This document shows positions 15,956 to 23,703 of a stretch of 40,897 nucleotides of DNA, piece by piece. Source of the stretch: DATGIQ01 sp035295665 (GTDB lineage: Bacteria; Planctomycetota; Planctomycetia; Gemmatales; Gemmataceae); NCBI GenBank assembly GCA_035295665.1, contig DATGIQ010000260.1:1-40897 (forward strand), written 5' to 3'. Every line of letters starts with the position of its first letter. Position 1 is the stretch's first letter. Below the pieces are notes generated by a model, which was not told where the DNA came from, did not search any database, and saw only the letters and a program-made list of their open reading frames with translations. Both the position numbers and the translations under genes were made by a program.

Positions 15956-17992
15956 ATGAATATGGCCATGTCAGCCAGATCCGTTCAATTCGCAGCATTT
16001 TGGCTGCTCGTCCTTGGTCCTGGAATTCCGCGAGTCTGCCCTGACACCGGGCCCGTAGCCGTCCGTGGGCTGGTTGTAGGTCCCGATGGAAAGCCCCTGG
16101 CCGGCGCGAACATCTACGTCTCAACCGCCACGGCTACGAACCGAACCGAGCCCAAAGTCCGGGCCACGAGCGGACCGGATGGCCAATTTGCTTTTCAGCC
16201 AACGCAAGCCGAAGTGGACACCAACGAAACTATCGTGGCCGTAACTCAGGGGTTGGGAGCTTGCTGGGCGGAGCTTGCGGAGCTGGACAAGACCGGCCAT
16301 TTGCCGCCGTTGCGGCTGGTCCAGGATGATATTCCCATTATGGGACGAGTACTGGACTTGGAGAACGAGCCCGTTGGGAACGCCACCGTTCGAGTCATCC
16401 GGGTCCGCAGAATGGCCAGCGAGGACTTAACGCCCTGGATCAGCGATCTTCAGGGAGCGGGGCGAAAGAGTCTCTTCGATCTCGAACGGGCCAGAACGCT
16501 CATGACGTATGAACGGCTGATGAAACCCGTGTGGGGCATTCTCGGAATCCCGGCTTCAGTCACGACGGATGCCGACGGTCGATTTCGTCTGAGTGGCTTT
16601 GGCCGGGAACGCGCCGTGGAATTGGTCATCGAAGGACCCGGGATCGAATCCCGCCAAATGACTGTCGTAACCCGCAAGGAAGTGCCGGCGGGTCTGCCTC
16701 CGTTCATCTATGGTGCCCGTTTCGATCACCGAGCCGCCCCGGCCAAACCGATCGTCGGCAACGTGCGGGAGATGGGTACGGGTAAACCGGCGGCAGGCGT
16801 GGAAGTTCATTGTGCGTTTGTGAGTGGGAGCGGAGCCCTGACCGACATATCGCCCGTGATCGGCAGCAAAGCGACCACGGACGGACAGGGGCGGTATCGC
16901 CTCGACGGAGTGCCCAAGTCCAAGCAGTACGTCCTGGGCACGGCCGGGGGACCGTACTTCGCGGCCGTGCGGTTCATGAACGATAGCGCCGGACTGGAAC
17001 CGATTACCGCTGACTTCGAGGTGGAGCGAGGCCTCCAGATTCGAGGTCGTGTGATCGACAAGGTAACCCGGAAGCCCGTCCGGGGTATCGTGGATTACTT
17101 CCCGCGCCCCGACAATCCACATCTGAAGGATTATCCGAGCTTGGCCCAGGTCTCCAAAAACACGGCCCCGATTGAAAAGGACGGCTCGTTTGTGCTGGTG
17201 GTCTTGCCCGGAACTGGTTGGCTCTGTGCGCGGGCCATCGAGGATCGATTTGTGCGTGCCACGGTCCGGGGGGAAAACGGAAAGCTCCCCGTGGTTCTCG
17301 AGCTGTCCCGCTACCACGCCATCCTGGCCATCGATGTTCCCAAGCAGGAAGCAGAGCAACTGGCGTACGAAGTCAGCGTCGACCCCGGCCACACGTTGAC
17401 AGGAACCGTTACCGGTCCAGACGGAGCCGCCGTGTCGGGAGTTTCCGCAGTCGGCCTGACGGCGGCGTACAGCCTGGTCCAGCTCTCTCCTCCGAAGGTG
17501 AAGCTTTCCACCGCCGCTTTTACGGCCTTTGGCCTCCAGCCCGCTGAGGCGCGCTACTTGGTCTTCTGGAATGAGGATAAGAAACTGGCCAAGGCGGTAC
17601 TCGTCCGCGGCGATCAGACCGGACGGGTCGCCGTTCAACTGGAGCCGTTCGCATCGGCGGCCGGGGTCCTGCTGGATTCCCAGGGTCGGCCGGAGGCGGG
17701 ATTGAAAGTAGAAGCGCGATATAGCTCCCGGCAATCCGACGTGCTTCCCGGCGAGCTGGCCGCTGGAATTCCAGGACTCGGCGGGCCCACACTGCCGAGT
17801 CCACAGGCAACCACCGGCCCGGACGGACGCTTCCGTCTGGAAAAATTGATCCCGGGAATGCCCTACGACCTTTTCGTTCGAAGGGGGAAAACGGATTGCC
17901 GTCTCCGGGAAGACTGCGTCCTCGCGGGCGGGGAATGCAAAGACGTCGGTGAAATCAAGCCAGAGCAAGCAAGCACAGGAGGTACGCGATGA
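15956..17992 (+). CDS. Secreted multi-repeat carboxypeptidase-regulatory-like protein
   Basis: A protein of 678 residues with an N-terminal signal peptide (hydrophobic residues about 12-27). The rest is built from about six beta-sandwich repeats of the carboxypeptidase regulatory/transthyretin-like kind. Each opens with a G-x-V-x-D/G-x-x-G/N-x-P-V/L pattern (VRGLVVGPDGKPLAGA, IMGRVLDLENEPVGNA, IVGNVREMGTGKPAAG, IRGRVIDKVTRKPVRG, LTGTVTGPDGAAVSG, AAGVLLDSQGRPEAGL). Several close with TDADGRFRL-type strands. Such modules mediate protein or carbohydrate contacts outside the cell. A strong AGGAGAAGGA precedes the ATG. Its stop overlaps the start of the DUF1800 gene (ATGA), so it belongs to the sigma-DUF1800-DUF1501 operon and is probably a surface partner of those proteins. 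Confidence 0.85.
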   Translation: MNMAMSARSVQFAAFWLLVLGPGIPRVCPDTGPVAVRGLVVGPDGKPLAGANIYVSTATATNRTEPKVRATSGPDGQFAFQPTQAEVDTNETIVAVTQGLGACWAELAELDKTGHLPPLRLVQDDIPIMGRVLDLENEPVGNATVRVIRVRRMASEDLTPWISDLQGAGRKSLFDLERARTLMTYERLMKPVWGILGIPASVTTDADGRFRLSGFGRERAVELVIEGPGIESRQMTVVTRKEVPAGLPPFIYGARFDHRAAPAKPIVGNVREMGTGKPAAGVEVHCAFVSGSGALTDISPVIGSKATTDGQGRYRLDGVPKSKQYVLGTAGGPYFAAVRFMNDSAGLEPITADFEVERGLQIRGRVIDKVTRKPVRGIVDYFPRPDNPHLKDYPSLAQVSKNTAPIEKDGSFVLVVLPGTGWLCARAIEDRFVRATVRGENGKLPVVLELSRYHAILAIDVPKQEAEQLAYEVSVDPGHTLTGTVTGPDGAAVSGVSAVGLTAAYSLVQLSPPKVKLSTAAFTAFGLQPAEARYLVFWNEDKKLAKAVLVRGDQTGRVAVQLEPFASAAGVLLDSQGRPEAGLKVEARYSSRQSDVLPGELAAGIPGLGGPTLPSPQATTGPDGRFRLEKLIPGMPYDLFVRRGKTDCRLREDCVLAGGECKDVGEIKPEQASTGGTR

Positions 17993-19380
17993 AGGATCGA
18001 CAACCATCCAACGTTCCGCCCTGCTGGAGTCGCTACACGCCCAGCGCAGAGATGCCCTGGGATGTGCGGCGAGTCGTCCATCTACACCGGCGGGCGACCT
18101 TCGCAGCTACCTGGCGAGAGGTTCGGCGCGACCTTGAGGAGGGACCCCAGGCAAGCATCGACCGGCTTCTCGCCGCGAAGGGTGGCATGCACGGAGAACC
18201 GGATCGCTTCGCTCAAACCGCCGACGCGCTGGCGGACTCGGCCATGGGTTCGGGAGACCCTGGCCGGCTCAAGGCGTGGTGGGTTTATCGGATGCTAAAC
18301 AGCCCTGATCCGCTGACCGAGCGCTTGACACTTCTGTGGCACAACCACTTTGCCACTAGCAATCTCAAGATCAACGACTTGGCCATCATGCGGCGGCAAA
18401 ATGAGATTTTTCGCCGCCATGCCCGGGGACGCTTCGGCACTCTGCTCCGGGCGGTCGTACGCGACCCCGCCATGCTCATTTGGCTGGACGCCTCGGTGAA
18501 TCGCAAGGGGCATCCCAACGAGAATCTGGCCCGTGAGCTGATGGAGTTGTTCACGCTGGGCATCAGCCAGTACACAGAGAAGGACGTCAAGGAGGCGGCC
18601 CGGTCCCTCACAGGGTGGACCATGGAACAAGGTGCCTTCCGGGAGGATCCTTCCCAGCACGACGATGGCGCGAAGACGATTCTCGCCCAGACAGGCCAGT
18701 GGAATGCCGAAGACTTGGTACAGTTGCTTCTCGACCATCCCGCCACGGCCCAGCGCCTGGCGTGGCGGATCTGCGACCTGCTCATGGGCGAGGGCACTGT
18801 TCGTTCCGCCGCCGTGGCCGCGCTGGCGGAAGGACTGCGGGCGCGGAACCTGGACATCGGCTGGGCAGTCGAAACCGTCCTCCGCTCGCAAGCCTTTTTT
18901 GCCCCCGCGAACCTGGGAAGCCGTGTGCTGGAGCCAGTTGCCTATGTTGTCGGTGCGGCCCGTGCCCTTGAGCTAGCGAAGCCGGCGCCCAGCAGCATGG
19001 TCCTTGCCGACTGGTGTGGCCGGCTGGGCCAGGACCTTTTCTATCCGCCCAATGTCGGCGGCTGGCCAGGCGGGCGGTCTTGGATTTCGCCGCACACGAT
19101 GATTGGTCGAGCAAATTTCGCCGCCGCCCTCTTGGAAACGGGCCTCGTCCGCCAGGCCCGACCCGTGGACGTGTTGGCCCTGCCGAAATGCTATGGCCGG
19201 GGGGAGGATGTCGGAGCCGTCCTGGCGTTTTACTCGGAATTACTCTTGGGCAGCGTTTTGGATCCAACGGTGCAAGAACAGCTCCTGGGATCGGCCGATT
19301 CGCGAAAGTCAGCCACACCGCAAACCCTGCGGCGGATCGTCGCCCGGCTCTTGGCGTCCGCGGAGGCGCAGTTGGGTTAA
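17989..19380 (+). CDS. DUF1800 family protein
   Basis: This 463-residue protein matches DUF1800, a helical family almost always encoded next to DUF1501 in planctomycetes and some proteobacteria. Characteristic blocks are LTLLWHNHFATSN (around residue 105), NENLARELMELFTLG (around 175), EAARSLTGWT (around 200) and the C-terminal FYPPNVGGWPGGRSWIS. No signal peptide is seen, in contrast with its neighbours. The start overlaps the preceding stop by four bases and has AGGAGG eight bases upstream within the preceding gene. The family has no established biochemical function; the fixed neighbourhood suggests a complex or shared substrate with DUF1501 proteins. Confidence 0.93.
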   Translation: MKDRQPSNVPPCWSRYTPSAEMPWDVRRVVHLHRRATFAATWREVRRDLEEGPQASIDRLLAAKGGMHGEPDRFAQTADALADSAMGSGDPGRLKAWWVYRMLNSPDPLTERLTLLWHNHFATSNLKINDLAIMRRQNEIFRRHARGRFGTLLRAVVRDPAMLIWLDASVNRKGHPNENLARELMELFTLGISQYTEKDVKEAARSLTGWTMEQGAFREDPSQHDDGAKTILAQTGQWNAEDLVQLLLDHPATAQRLAWRICDLLMGEGTVRSAAVAALAEGLRARNLDIGWAVETVLRSQAFFAPANLGSRVLEPVAYVVGAARALELAKPAPSSMVLADWCGRLGQDLFYPPNVGGWPGGRSWISPHTMIGRANFAAALLETGLVRQARPVDVLALPKCYGRGEDVGAVLAFYSELLLGSVLDPTVQEQLLGSADSRKSATPQTLRRIVARLLASAEAQLG

Positions 19381-19433
19381 CGCAGCGGATCTGTGTCGTG
19401 CGGCGTGCCGCCGCCAAACTGGGAGGAACAAAC

Positions 19434-20636
19434 ATGCTTTCCCGCCGCAACTTTTTGAAAAACGCCATGCTGCTTGCGTTGGCCCCGAACATACCGGGTT
19501 TCTTGGCCCAGACCGCACGGGCCGCCAAGCCAGAGAAGGACCGTCGGATTCTGGTCGTCATCCAGCTCGACGGCGGCAATGACGGGATCAACACCGTGGT
19601 CCCTTTCAAGGATGAAGGCTATACGAAACACCGGAAGCTCCTTTGCCTCCCTGCCGAGGCGCTGATCACGGTGAACGACAGCATTGGCCTACACCCCGCC
19701 CTGACGGAAGCAAGCGAGCTGCTCAACGCCGGTCAGTTGGCAATGATTCAGGGAGTCGGTTATCCGAATCCCAACCGTTCCCATTTTGAGAGCATGGCCA
19801 TTTGGCAAACGGGGCGTCTCCAGCGTGGGGAGCGGAATGGAAGCGGTTGGATCGGGAACACGTTGGACAGCACAACCCAGGCCGCGGGTGCGGCCGGTGC
19901 GGTGTTTGTGGGCGGCGGCCAGCTGCCGGACGCCCTCCGCGGACGGCGCTCCTCGGCATCGGCGTTGACGAGTGCGGAAGACCTTGTCCTTTCCGAAGCC
20001 GTGCGCACCAAGCCGATGGTCGCAGCGCAGCCAGCCGGCAACGATCTGGCCGCCTTTGTGCAACGCCATGCCCTCGATGCGTATGCCGCAGCGAGCCGGA
20101 TGGCGGAGGTCGCGCACTCCAAGCAGGATGTCGCCGGCTATCCCCCCTTCGAGCTGGCCGCCCGGCTGAAGCTAGTGGCGCGGTTGATCAAGGAGGACCT
20201 CGGCGCCCGTGTTTATTACACCGTTCAGCCCGGCTATGATACGCATGCCGGCCAGGCCCCAAACCATGCCCGCCTCCTGCGCGAATGGTCCGGAGCCATC
20301 AAGGCGTTCTTGGATGATTTGGCGGCGGCGCGCCTGGCCGAGCGTGTGCTGGTGCTGTGCTTCAGCGAATTTGGCCGCACGGTTCGGGAGAATGGCTCGG
20401 GAGGAACCGATCACGGGACCGCCGGGACGGTGTTCCTCGCGGGGCCCAGCGTCCAAGCAGGACTACGGGGGACAATGCCAAGCTTGCTCGACCTGGATGA
20501 GCGGCACGGCGACCTAAAAGTAACCCTCGACTTCCGCCGGATTTACGCCACCTTGCTCGATCGTTGGCTGGAATGTCCAAGCGACGCCGTGCTGGGCGGG
20601 CGATTCGAGCCGGTCGCGCTGCTTCAAGGCGGCTAA
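19434..20636 (+). CDS. DUF1501 family protein with Tat signal
   Basis: This 400-residue protein starts at an ATG with GGGAGGA seven bases upstream; the frame is open further upstream, but that part overlaps the DUF1800 gene in another frame and is not coding. A twin-arginine leader (SRRNFLK, residues 3-9, then a hydrophobic run ending Ala-Arg-Ala-Ala) predicts Tat export. The body has the DUF1501 blocks LVVIQLDGGNDGINTVVP, then GLHPALTEASELL, VYYTVQPGYDTHAGQ, CFSEFGRTVRENGSGGTDHG, with Asp/His residues suited to metal binding. It belongs to the shorter DUF1501 subgroup that pairs with DUF1800, unlike the 457-residue copy at 1949. It is the last gene of the sigma-factor operon and is followed by hairpin copy C. 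Confidence 0.93.
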   Translation: MLSRRNFLKNAMLLALAPNIPGFLAQTARAAKPEKDRRILVVIQLDGGNDGINTVVPFKDEGYTKHRKLLCLPAEALITVNDSIGLHPALTEASELLNAGQLAMIQGVGYPNPNRSHFESMAIWQTGRLQRGERNGSGWIGNTLDSTTQAAGAAGAVFVGGGQLPDALRGRRSSASALTSAEDLVLSEAVRTKPMVAAQPAGNDLAAFVQRHALDAYAAASRMAEVAHSKQDVAGYPPFELAARLKLVARLIKEDLGARVYYTVQPGYDTHAGQAPNHARLLREWSGAIKAFLDDLAAARLAERVLVLCFSEFGRTVRENGSGGTDHGTAGTVFLAGPSVQAGLRGTMPSLLDLDERHGDLKVTLDFRRIYATLLDRWLECPSDAVLGGRFEPVALLQGG

Positions 20637-20641
20637 TCAAG

Positions 20642-20711
20642 TAACACGAGCCCGGAGCGCCTCCGACGGGTTCCGGCGGGTCGCCGACGCTGACCGTCCG
20701 GGCTCATGTAA
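20642..20711. repeat. Dispersed intergenic hairpin repeat, copy C
   Basis: Imperfect inverted repeat starting six bases after the DUF1501 stop. Outer arms are ACACGAGCCCGGA and TCCGGGCTCATGT. Position and shape suit a transcript end for the long sigma-factor operon. Confidence 0.65.
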
Positions 20712-20739
20712 GATTGCCCTACGATTGTCCGGAAATCTG

Positions 20740-20870
20740 TCTCATACACGGTCCGGTTGAAGGCCTCCGTTATGGTTTGGCGGCGGTGCGCAGAGCCGCG
20801 TGGGGATGTGCCCCACGCGGCTCTGCGCACCGCCGCTCAGCAGACAGCATGAACGGGACCGTGTATCAGG
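20740..20870. repeat. Nested palindrome, possible MITE
   Basis: Bases 20780-20805 and 20811-20836 form a perfect 26-bp stem with a five-base loop (ATGTG). Outside it, ATACACGGTCC (20744-20754) and GGACCGTGTAT (20857-20866 region) form a second inverted pair, so the element is about 130 bases with terminal and internal symmetry. The left end reads CTGTCTCATACACGG, which resembles ends of some IS4-group elements. It encodes nothing. Its right arm contributes to the stop codon of the gene at 20866-21378. No target duplication was found by eye. Confidence 0.55.
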
Positions 20871-21378
20871 GCACCTTCGGGAATCTGTTAGCATCGACCG
20901 GTACGGTCAGGGGATGGACGGTACCCGCGTCGTAGCCATGCCGTAGGCCGCCTGGCGCATTCCAGCCGAGGCCTTCCGCATCCTGAATCAGTTGTTCCAC
21001 GCGGCGTTCGACAATTGTGGATTTGGCGCCGATCCGCTTTTGCAAGACGGAACGCAGATTGGCGATCTGCTTTTCGAGATCTTCCAGTTCTTTTTGCTGC
21101 TGCTTGATGTGGGCATCAAACTGCTGGCTGAGCGCGTCCGACAGCTTTTTGCGGATGTCGCGCTTGTCTTCTTGCTTCTCGGCCGCCACATACTGGCGGG
21201 CCAAGTCCGTGGAGCGTGGCTGCCCCCGATTCGTAAATTCAACCGCATACCCCAGTCCATTTTCGACGCGCGGAAAGGCGAGTCTCTCTTCTGGAACCTG
21301 AGGGGCCGCGGCCACCACACCATAGGTCAGCGCGACGGCCAACAAACTTCCCAGCCCAATTTGGCGTAGCATGATCAT
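20866..21378 (-). CDS. Secreted coiled-coil protein of unknown function
   Basis: This protein has 170 residues. ATG 21378 is chosen because AAGGAGGAAG lies just upstream. The N-terminus is a signal peptide (MIMLRQIGLGSLLAVALTYG, cleavage near Ala-Ala-Ala-Pro). The middle (about residues 60-125) is a strongly charged helix with heptads (KKLSDALSQQFDAHIKQQQK then LEDLEKQIANLRSVLQKR), predicted to form a coiled coil. The C-terminus is short and glycine/proline rich. It lies 35 bases downstream of the Ser/Thr kinase gene and should be the last gene of the sigma-kinase operon, so it may be a periplasmic target or modulator of that pathway. I know no named family. The stop codon lies in the arm of the neighbouring palindrome, so the natural C-terminus could be altered. 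Confidence 0.75.
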   Translation of the reverse strand: MIMLRQIGLGSLLAVALTYGVVAAAPQVPEERLAFPRVENGLGYAVEFTNRGQPRSTDLARQYVAAEKQEDKRDIRKKLSDALSQQFDAHIKQQQKELEDLEKQIANLRSVLQKRIGAKSTIVERRVEQLIQDAEGLGWNAPGGLRHGYDAGTVHPLTVPVDANRFPKVP

Positions 21379-21413
21379 CAGGACTTCCTCCTTCTTACGA
21401 ATTGAAAGGATGG

Positions 21414-23018
21414 TTACTCGACGGGTTTGCTGAACTGCTGACGAAACTGGCCTAGTTGTCGGCGGATTATTTCTATCCCAAGGTCCACGGGATCGGGACA
21501 CAGTTCCGTGGCTGCGCGGACACTGCGATCGAGCAACTCGGCACGCTGGCGGACACTGCCCAGCGCCGGTTCAGCTCCGGCCGGCTCTCCTGAAGAGTCC
21601 GTCCAGAACGATTGGCGCAAAGAATCGAGCTGGCCCTGGAGCCGCTCGGTGTCCGGCCGCCAATCATCGAAATTGATCGGCCCATCCTCGGCGACCGCGG
21701 GATCAGCTGATGCCTGGGCCGTGTTTCGATCCGATTTGTCCAGCGTTTGACTTGGCGGCCGTGGCATAAGGAGGAGCATCACGGCGCCCAGGATGCTGAC
21801 GGCCAACACGCGGATGGTCGTGCGCAATCCGGCAGTGTGTCCCTGGGACGCGGCGCGGGATACGAACCGGCCAAGTTCCACCGCCGGCGGGGGGAGTGGA
21901 TGCCGGTTGGGCTGTTGGACATGAGCCAGACAGCGCTCCAGCAGGTCGGCGACCTCCGCGGCCGACTGAAACCGTTTCGCCGGGTCCTTCGCATGGAGCT
22001 TGCGGATCATTCCCTCCAGCCATTCCGGAACGTCGGGATTGAGCATGCGCACCGGCGTCGGTTCCCGATCACACACCTGCCGGATCACCGCCAGGTGAGA
22101 ACTCCCACGAAACGGAGCCTGCCCCGTGCACATCGCATACAGCGTACTTCCCAGGGCAAAAAGATCAGCCCGCTGGTCCACTGGTTCGCCGCCGGCCTGC
22201 TCGGGGGCCATGTACTGGGGCGTTCCCGTCACGGCACCGCTCTGGGTCACACTGGCGTCGCCCACGGCGCGGGCCAGGCCGAAGTCCGTGATCCGGACGC
22301 GCTCGATGCCGTTCTCCAGCATGATGTTGGCCGGCTTGATATCGCGATGCACCAGGCCCTGGGCATGTGCCGCCGCCAAGCCGGCGGCGGTCTGCATGCC
22401 GATGCGGAGGACTTCCTTCAACTCCAGCGGCCCCGACTGGTCAATCCGTTGCTGGAGCGACTGCCCCGGGATGAACGCCATCACGAGGTAGGGTGGAGTG
22501 GCCTGGGCGTCGATGGCATGGATGGGCACCACGTGATCGTGAATCACCGCCGCCACCGCCTGGGCTTCGCGGGCGAACCGTTTCCGAGCTGCGCCATTGG
22601 CGGCATAGTCCGCAGCCAACACCTTGATCGCCACCGGCCGATGGAGGGCCGGATCGAAAGCCTTCAGGACCACTCCCATGCCGCCCTGACCGAGCACTTC
22701 GAGCACCTCGTATCCGCCCAGCCGGCCCAGCAACGCCGGATTGTCCGATGGCCGCAGGAATCCCAGATCCATCGAGGATTCATGGCTGAGAGCGGCTTCG
22801 TCGGAATTCGGCAGCGATTCGGCGCGGCCGTCGCTTCCGAGGTGGCGGCGGACTTCCGTCCACCAGCCGGACCCGCCCGCCAGGTCATCGAGCCGTTGGC
22901 GGCAAGCGGGGCAGACGAGCAAGTGGGCTTCGAGTTTCGCGTGGTATTCCTCCGACAAACGGTTGTGAAGGAATAGATCGAGCCGGTGCATATCACAGAT
23001 TTCCGGACGCTTCATCAT
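21414..23018 (-). CDS. Receptor Ser/Thr protein kinase with N-terminal zinc-finger (ZAS-like) domain
   Basis: This protein has 534 residues from ATG 23018 (GGAGG eight bases upstream; the next ATG at 23015 is possible). Residues 1-50 contain HLLVCPACRQRL, the His-x3-Cys-x2-Cys pattern (32, 36, 39) of zinc-binding anti-sigma domains. A Hanks-type kinase domain follows: glycine loop GQGGMGVV (from 111), invariant Lys132, HRDIKPAN (224-231), DFG (245-247), APE (271-273). One transmembrane helix lies near residues 400-420 and about 110 residues lie outside. The start overlaps the end of the upstream ECF sigma gene by 26 bases. The fusion suggests a kinase that holds the sigma factor through its zinc finger and releases it on phosphorylation; this is inference based on known ECF-kinase pairs in planctomycetes. 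Confidence 0.92.
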   Translation of the reverse strand: MMKRPEICDMHRLDLFLHNRLSEEYHAKLEAHLLVCPACRQRLDDLAGGSGWWTEVRRHLGSDGRAESLPNSDEAALSHESSMDLGFLRPSDNPALLGRLGGYEVLEVLGQGGMGVVLKAFDPALHRPVAIKVLAADYAANGAARKRFAREAQAVAAVIHDHVVPIHAIDAQATPPYLVMAFIPGQSLQQRIDQSGPLELKEVLRIGMQTAAGLAAAHAQGLVHRDIKPANIMLENGIERVRITDFGLARAVGDASVTQSGAVTGTPQYMAPEQAGGEPVDQRADLFALGSTLYAMCTGQAPFRGSSHLAVIRQVCDREPTPVRMLNPDVPEWLEGMIRKLHAKDPAKRFQSAAEVADLLERCLAHVQQPNRHPLPPPAVELGRFVSRAASQGHTAGLRTTIRVLAVSILGAVMLLLMPRPPSQTLDKSDRNTAQASADPAVAEDGPINFDDWRPDTERLQGQLDSLRQSFWTDSSGEPAGAEPALGSVRQRAELLDRSVRAATELCPDPVDLGIEIIRRQLGQFRQQFSKPVE

Positions 23019-23634
23019 GGCCAGTGCCTCCGAGGTTGAGCCCGGAATCCTCGTTGAGTTGCTCGACACGCTCCCGCAATCGGGCCAGCACCCGGCTGCG
23101 GGCAATGTAGATGGCCCCGGTGGAAAGGCCGAGCTGTTTCGCCACCACCGCGATGGACTGATTCTCGACGCCCGTCTTCCAGAACGCTTGCCAGGTGGAA
23201 GCGCTGAATTCGGCCTCTACCTGCTCCGCGGCCCACCGGAAGGCACGGCGCTGGAACTCGGCCCGGAACTCAGCCGCGGCTCGACCAGCCTCAGCCGGCT
23301 GCGCTTCCAGCAATTCCTGCACGCTTGTGCTGCCGGTGCCGTGGACCCGCCGCCGCTCGCTGGCCAGGAACCGGAGCAGCAAGTTGCGGGCAATCCGGAA
23401 CAGCCAGGCGCGAAACCTACCCTTGGCCGGGTCGGGGTCCCAGCGATCGATGGCCGAGGCCACCGCGCGAAAAACTTCCTGGCACAGATCTCGGGCGTCG
23501 GTGTCCTGAAGGCCCTTGCGGCGAGCCAGCTGGTAGATCAACGGTTCGTAAATCTCTACGAATTCTGTCCATGCCGCCTCATCGCGCGGGTCCCGCAGTC
23601 GCAGCACCAGACTGTGCCGTGTGCTTGGCTCCAT
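22993..23634 (-). CDS. ECF-type RNA polymerase sigma factor
   Basis: The protein has 213 residues. Region 2 shows FVEIYEPLIYQLARRKGLQD, the acidic segment TDARDLCQEVFRAV and GRFRAWLFRIARNLLLRFLA. Region 4 has AFWKTGVENQSIAVVAKQLG followed by LSTGAIYIARSRVLARLRE. The spacer between the domains is long (about 45 residues) and Ala/Glu rich. This type, with the kinase gene directly downstream and overlapping, corresponds to the planctomycete ECF groups associated with Ser/Thr kinases. The start is ATG 23634 with GAGG upstream. It should be controlled by the zinc-finger kinase encoded next to it. About 70 bases separate it from the enolase-superfamily gene upstream on the same strand. Confidence 0.93.
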   Translation of the reverse strand: MEPSTRHSLVLRLRDPRDEAAWTEFVEIYEPLIYQLARRKGLQDTDARDLCQEVFRAVASAIDRWDPDPAKGRFRAWLFRIARNLLLRFLASERRRVHGTGSTSVQELLEAQPAEAGRAAAEFRAEFQRRAFRWAAEQVEAEFSASTWQAFWKTGVENQSIAVVAKQLGLSTGAIYIARSRVLARLRERVEQLNEDSGLNLGGTGHDEASGNL

Positions 23635-23703
23635 GCATGTCCCTCAATAAGTTCCTCCGCCGGCAGCGGGAAATCTTTCAGTAGTTTGAGAGTTTTCCGT
23701 CCC

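Noticed and set aside
19014..19433. Longer N-terminus for the second DUF1501 protein
   Set aside because: The upstream part overlaps DUF1800 in another frame and removes the Tat leader from the N-terminus; ATG 19434 has a strong GGGAGGA.
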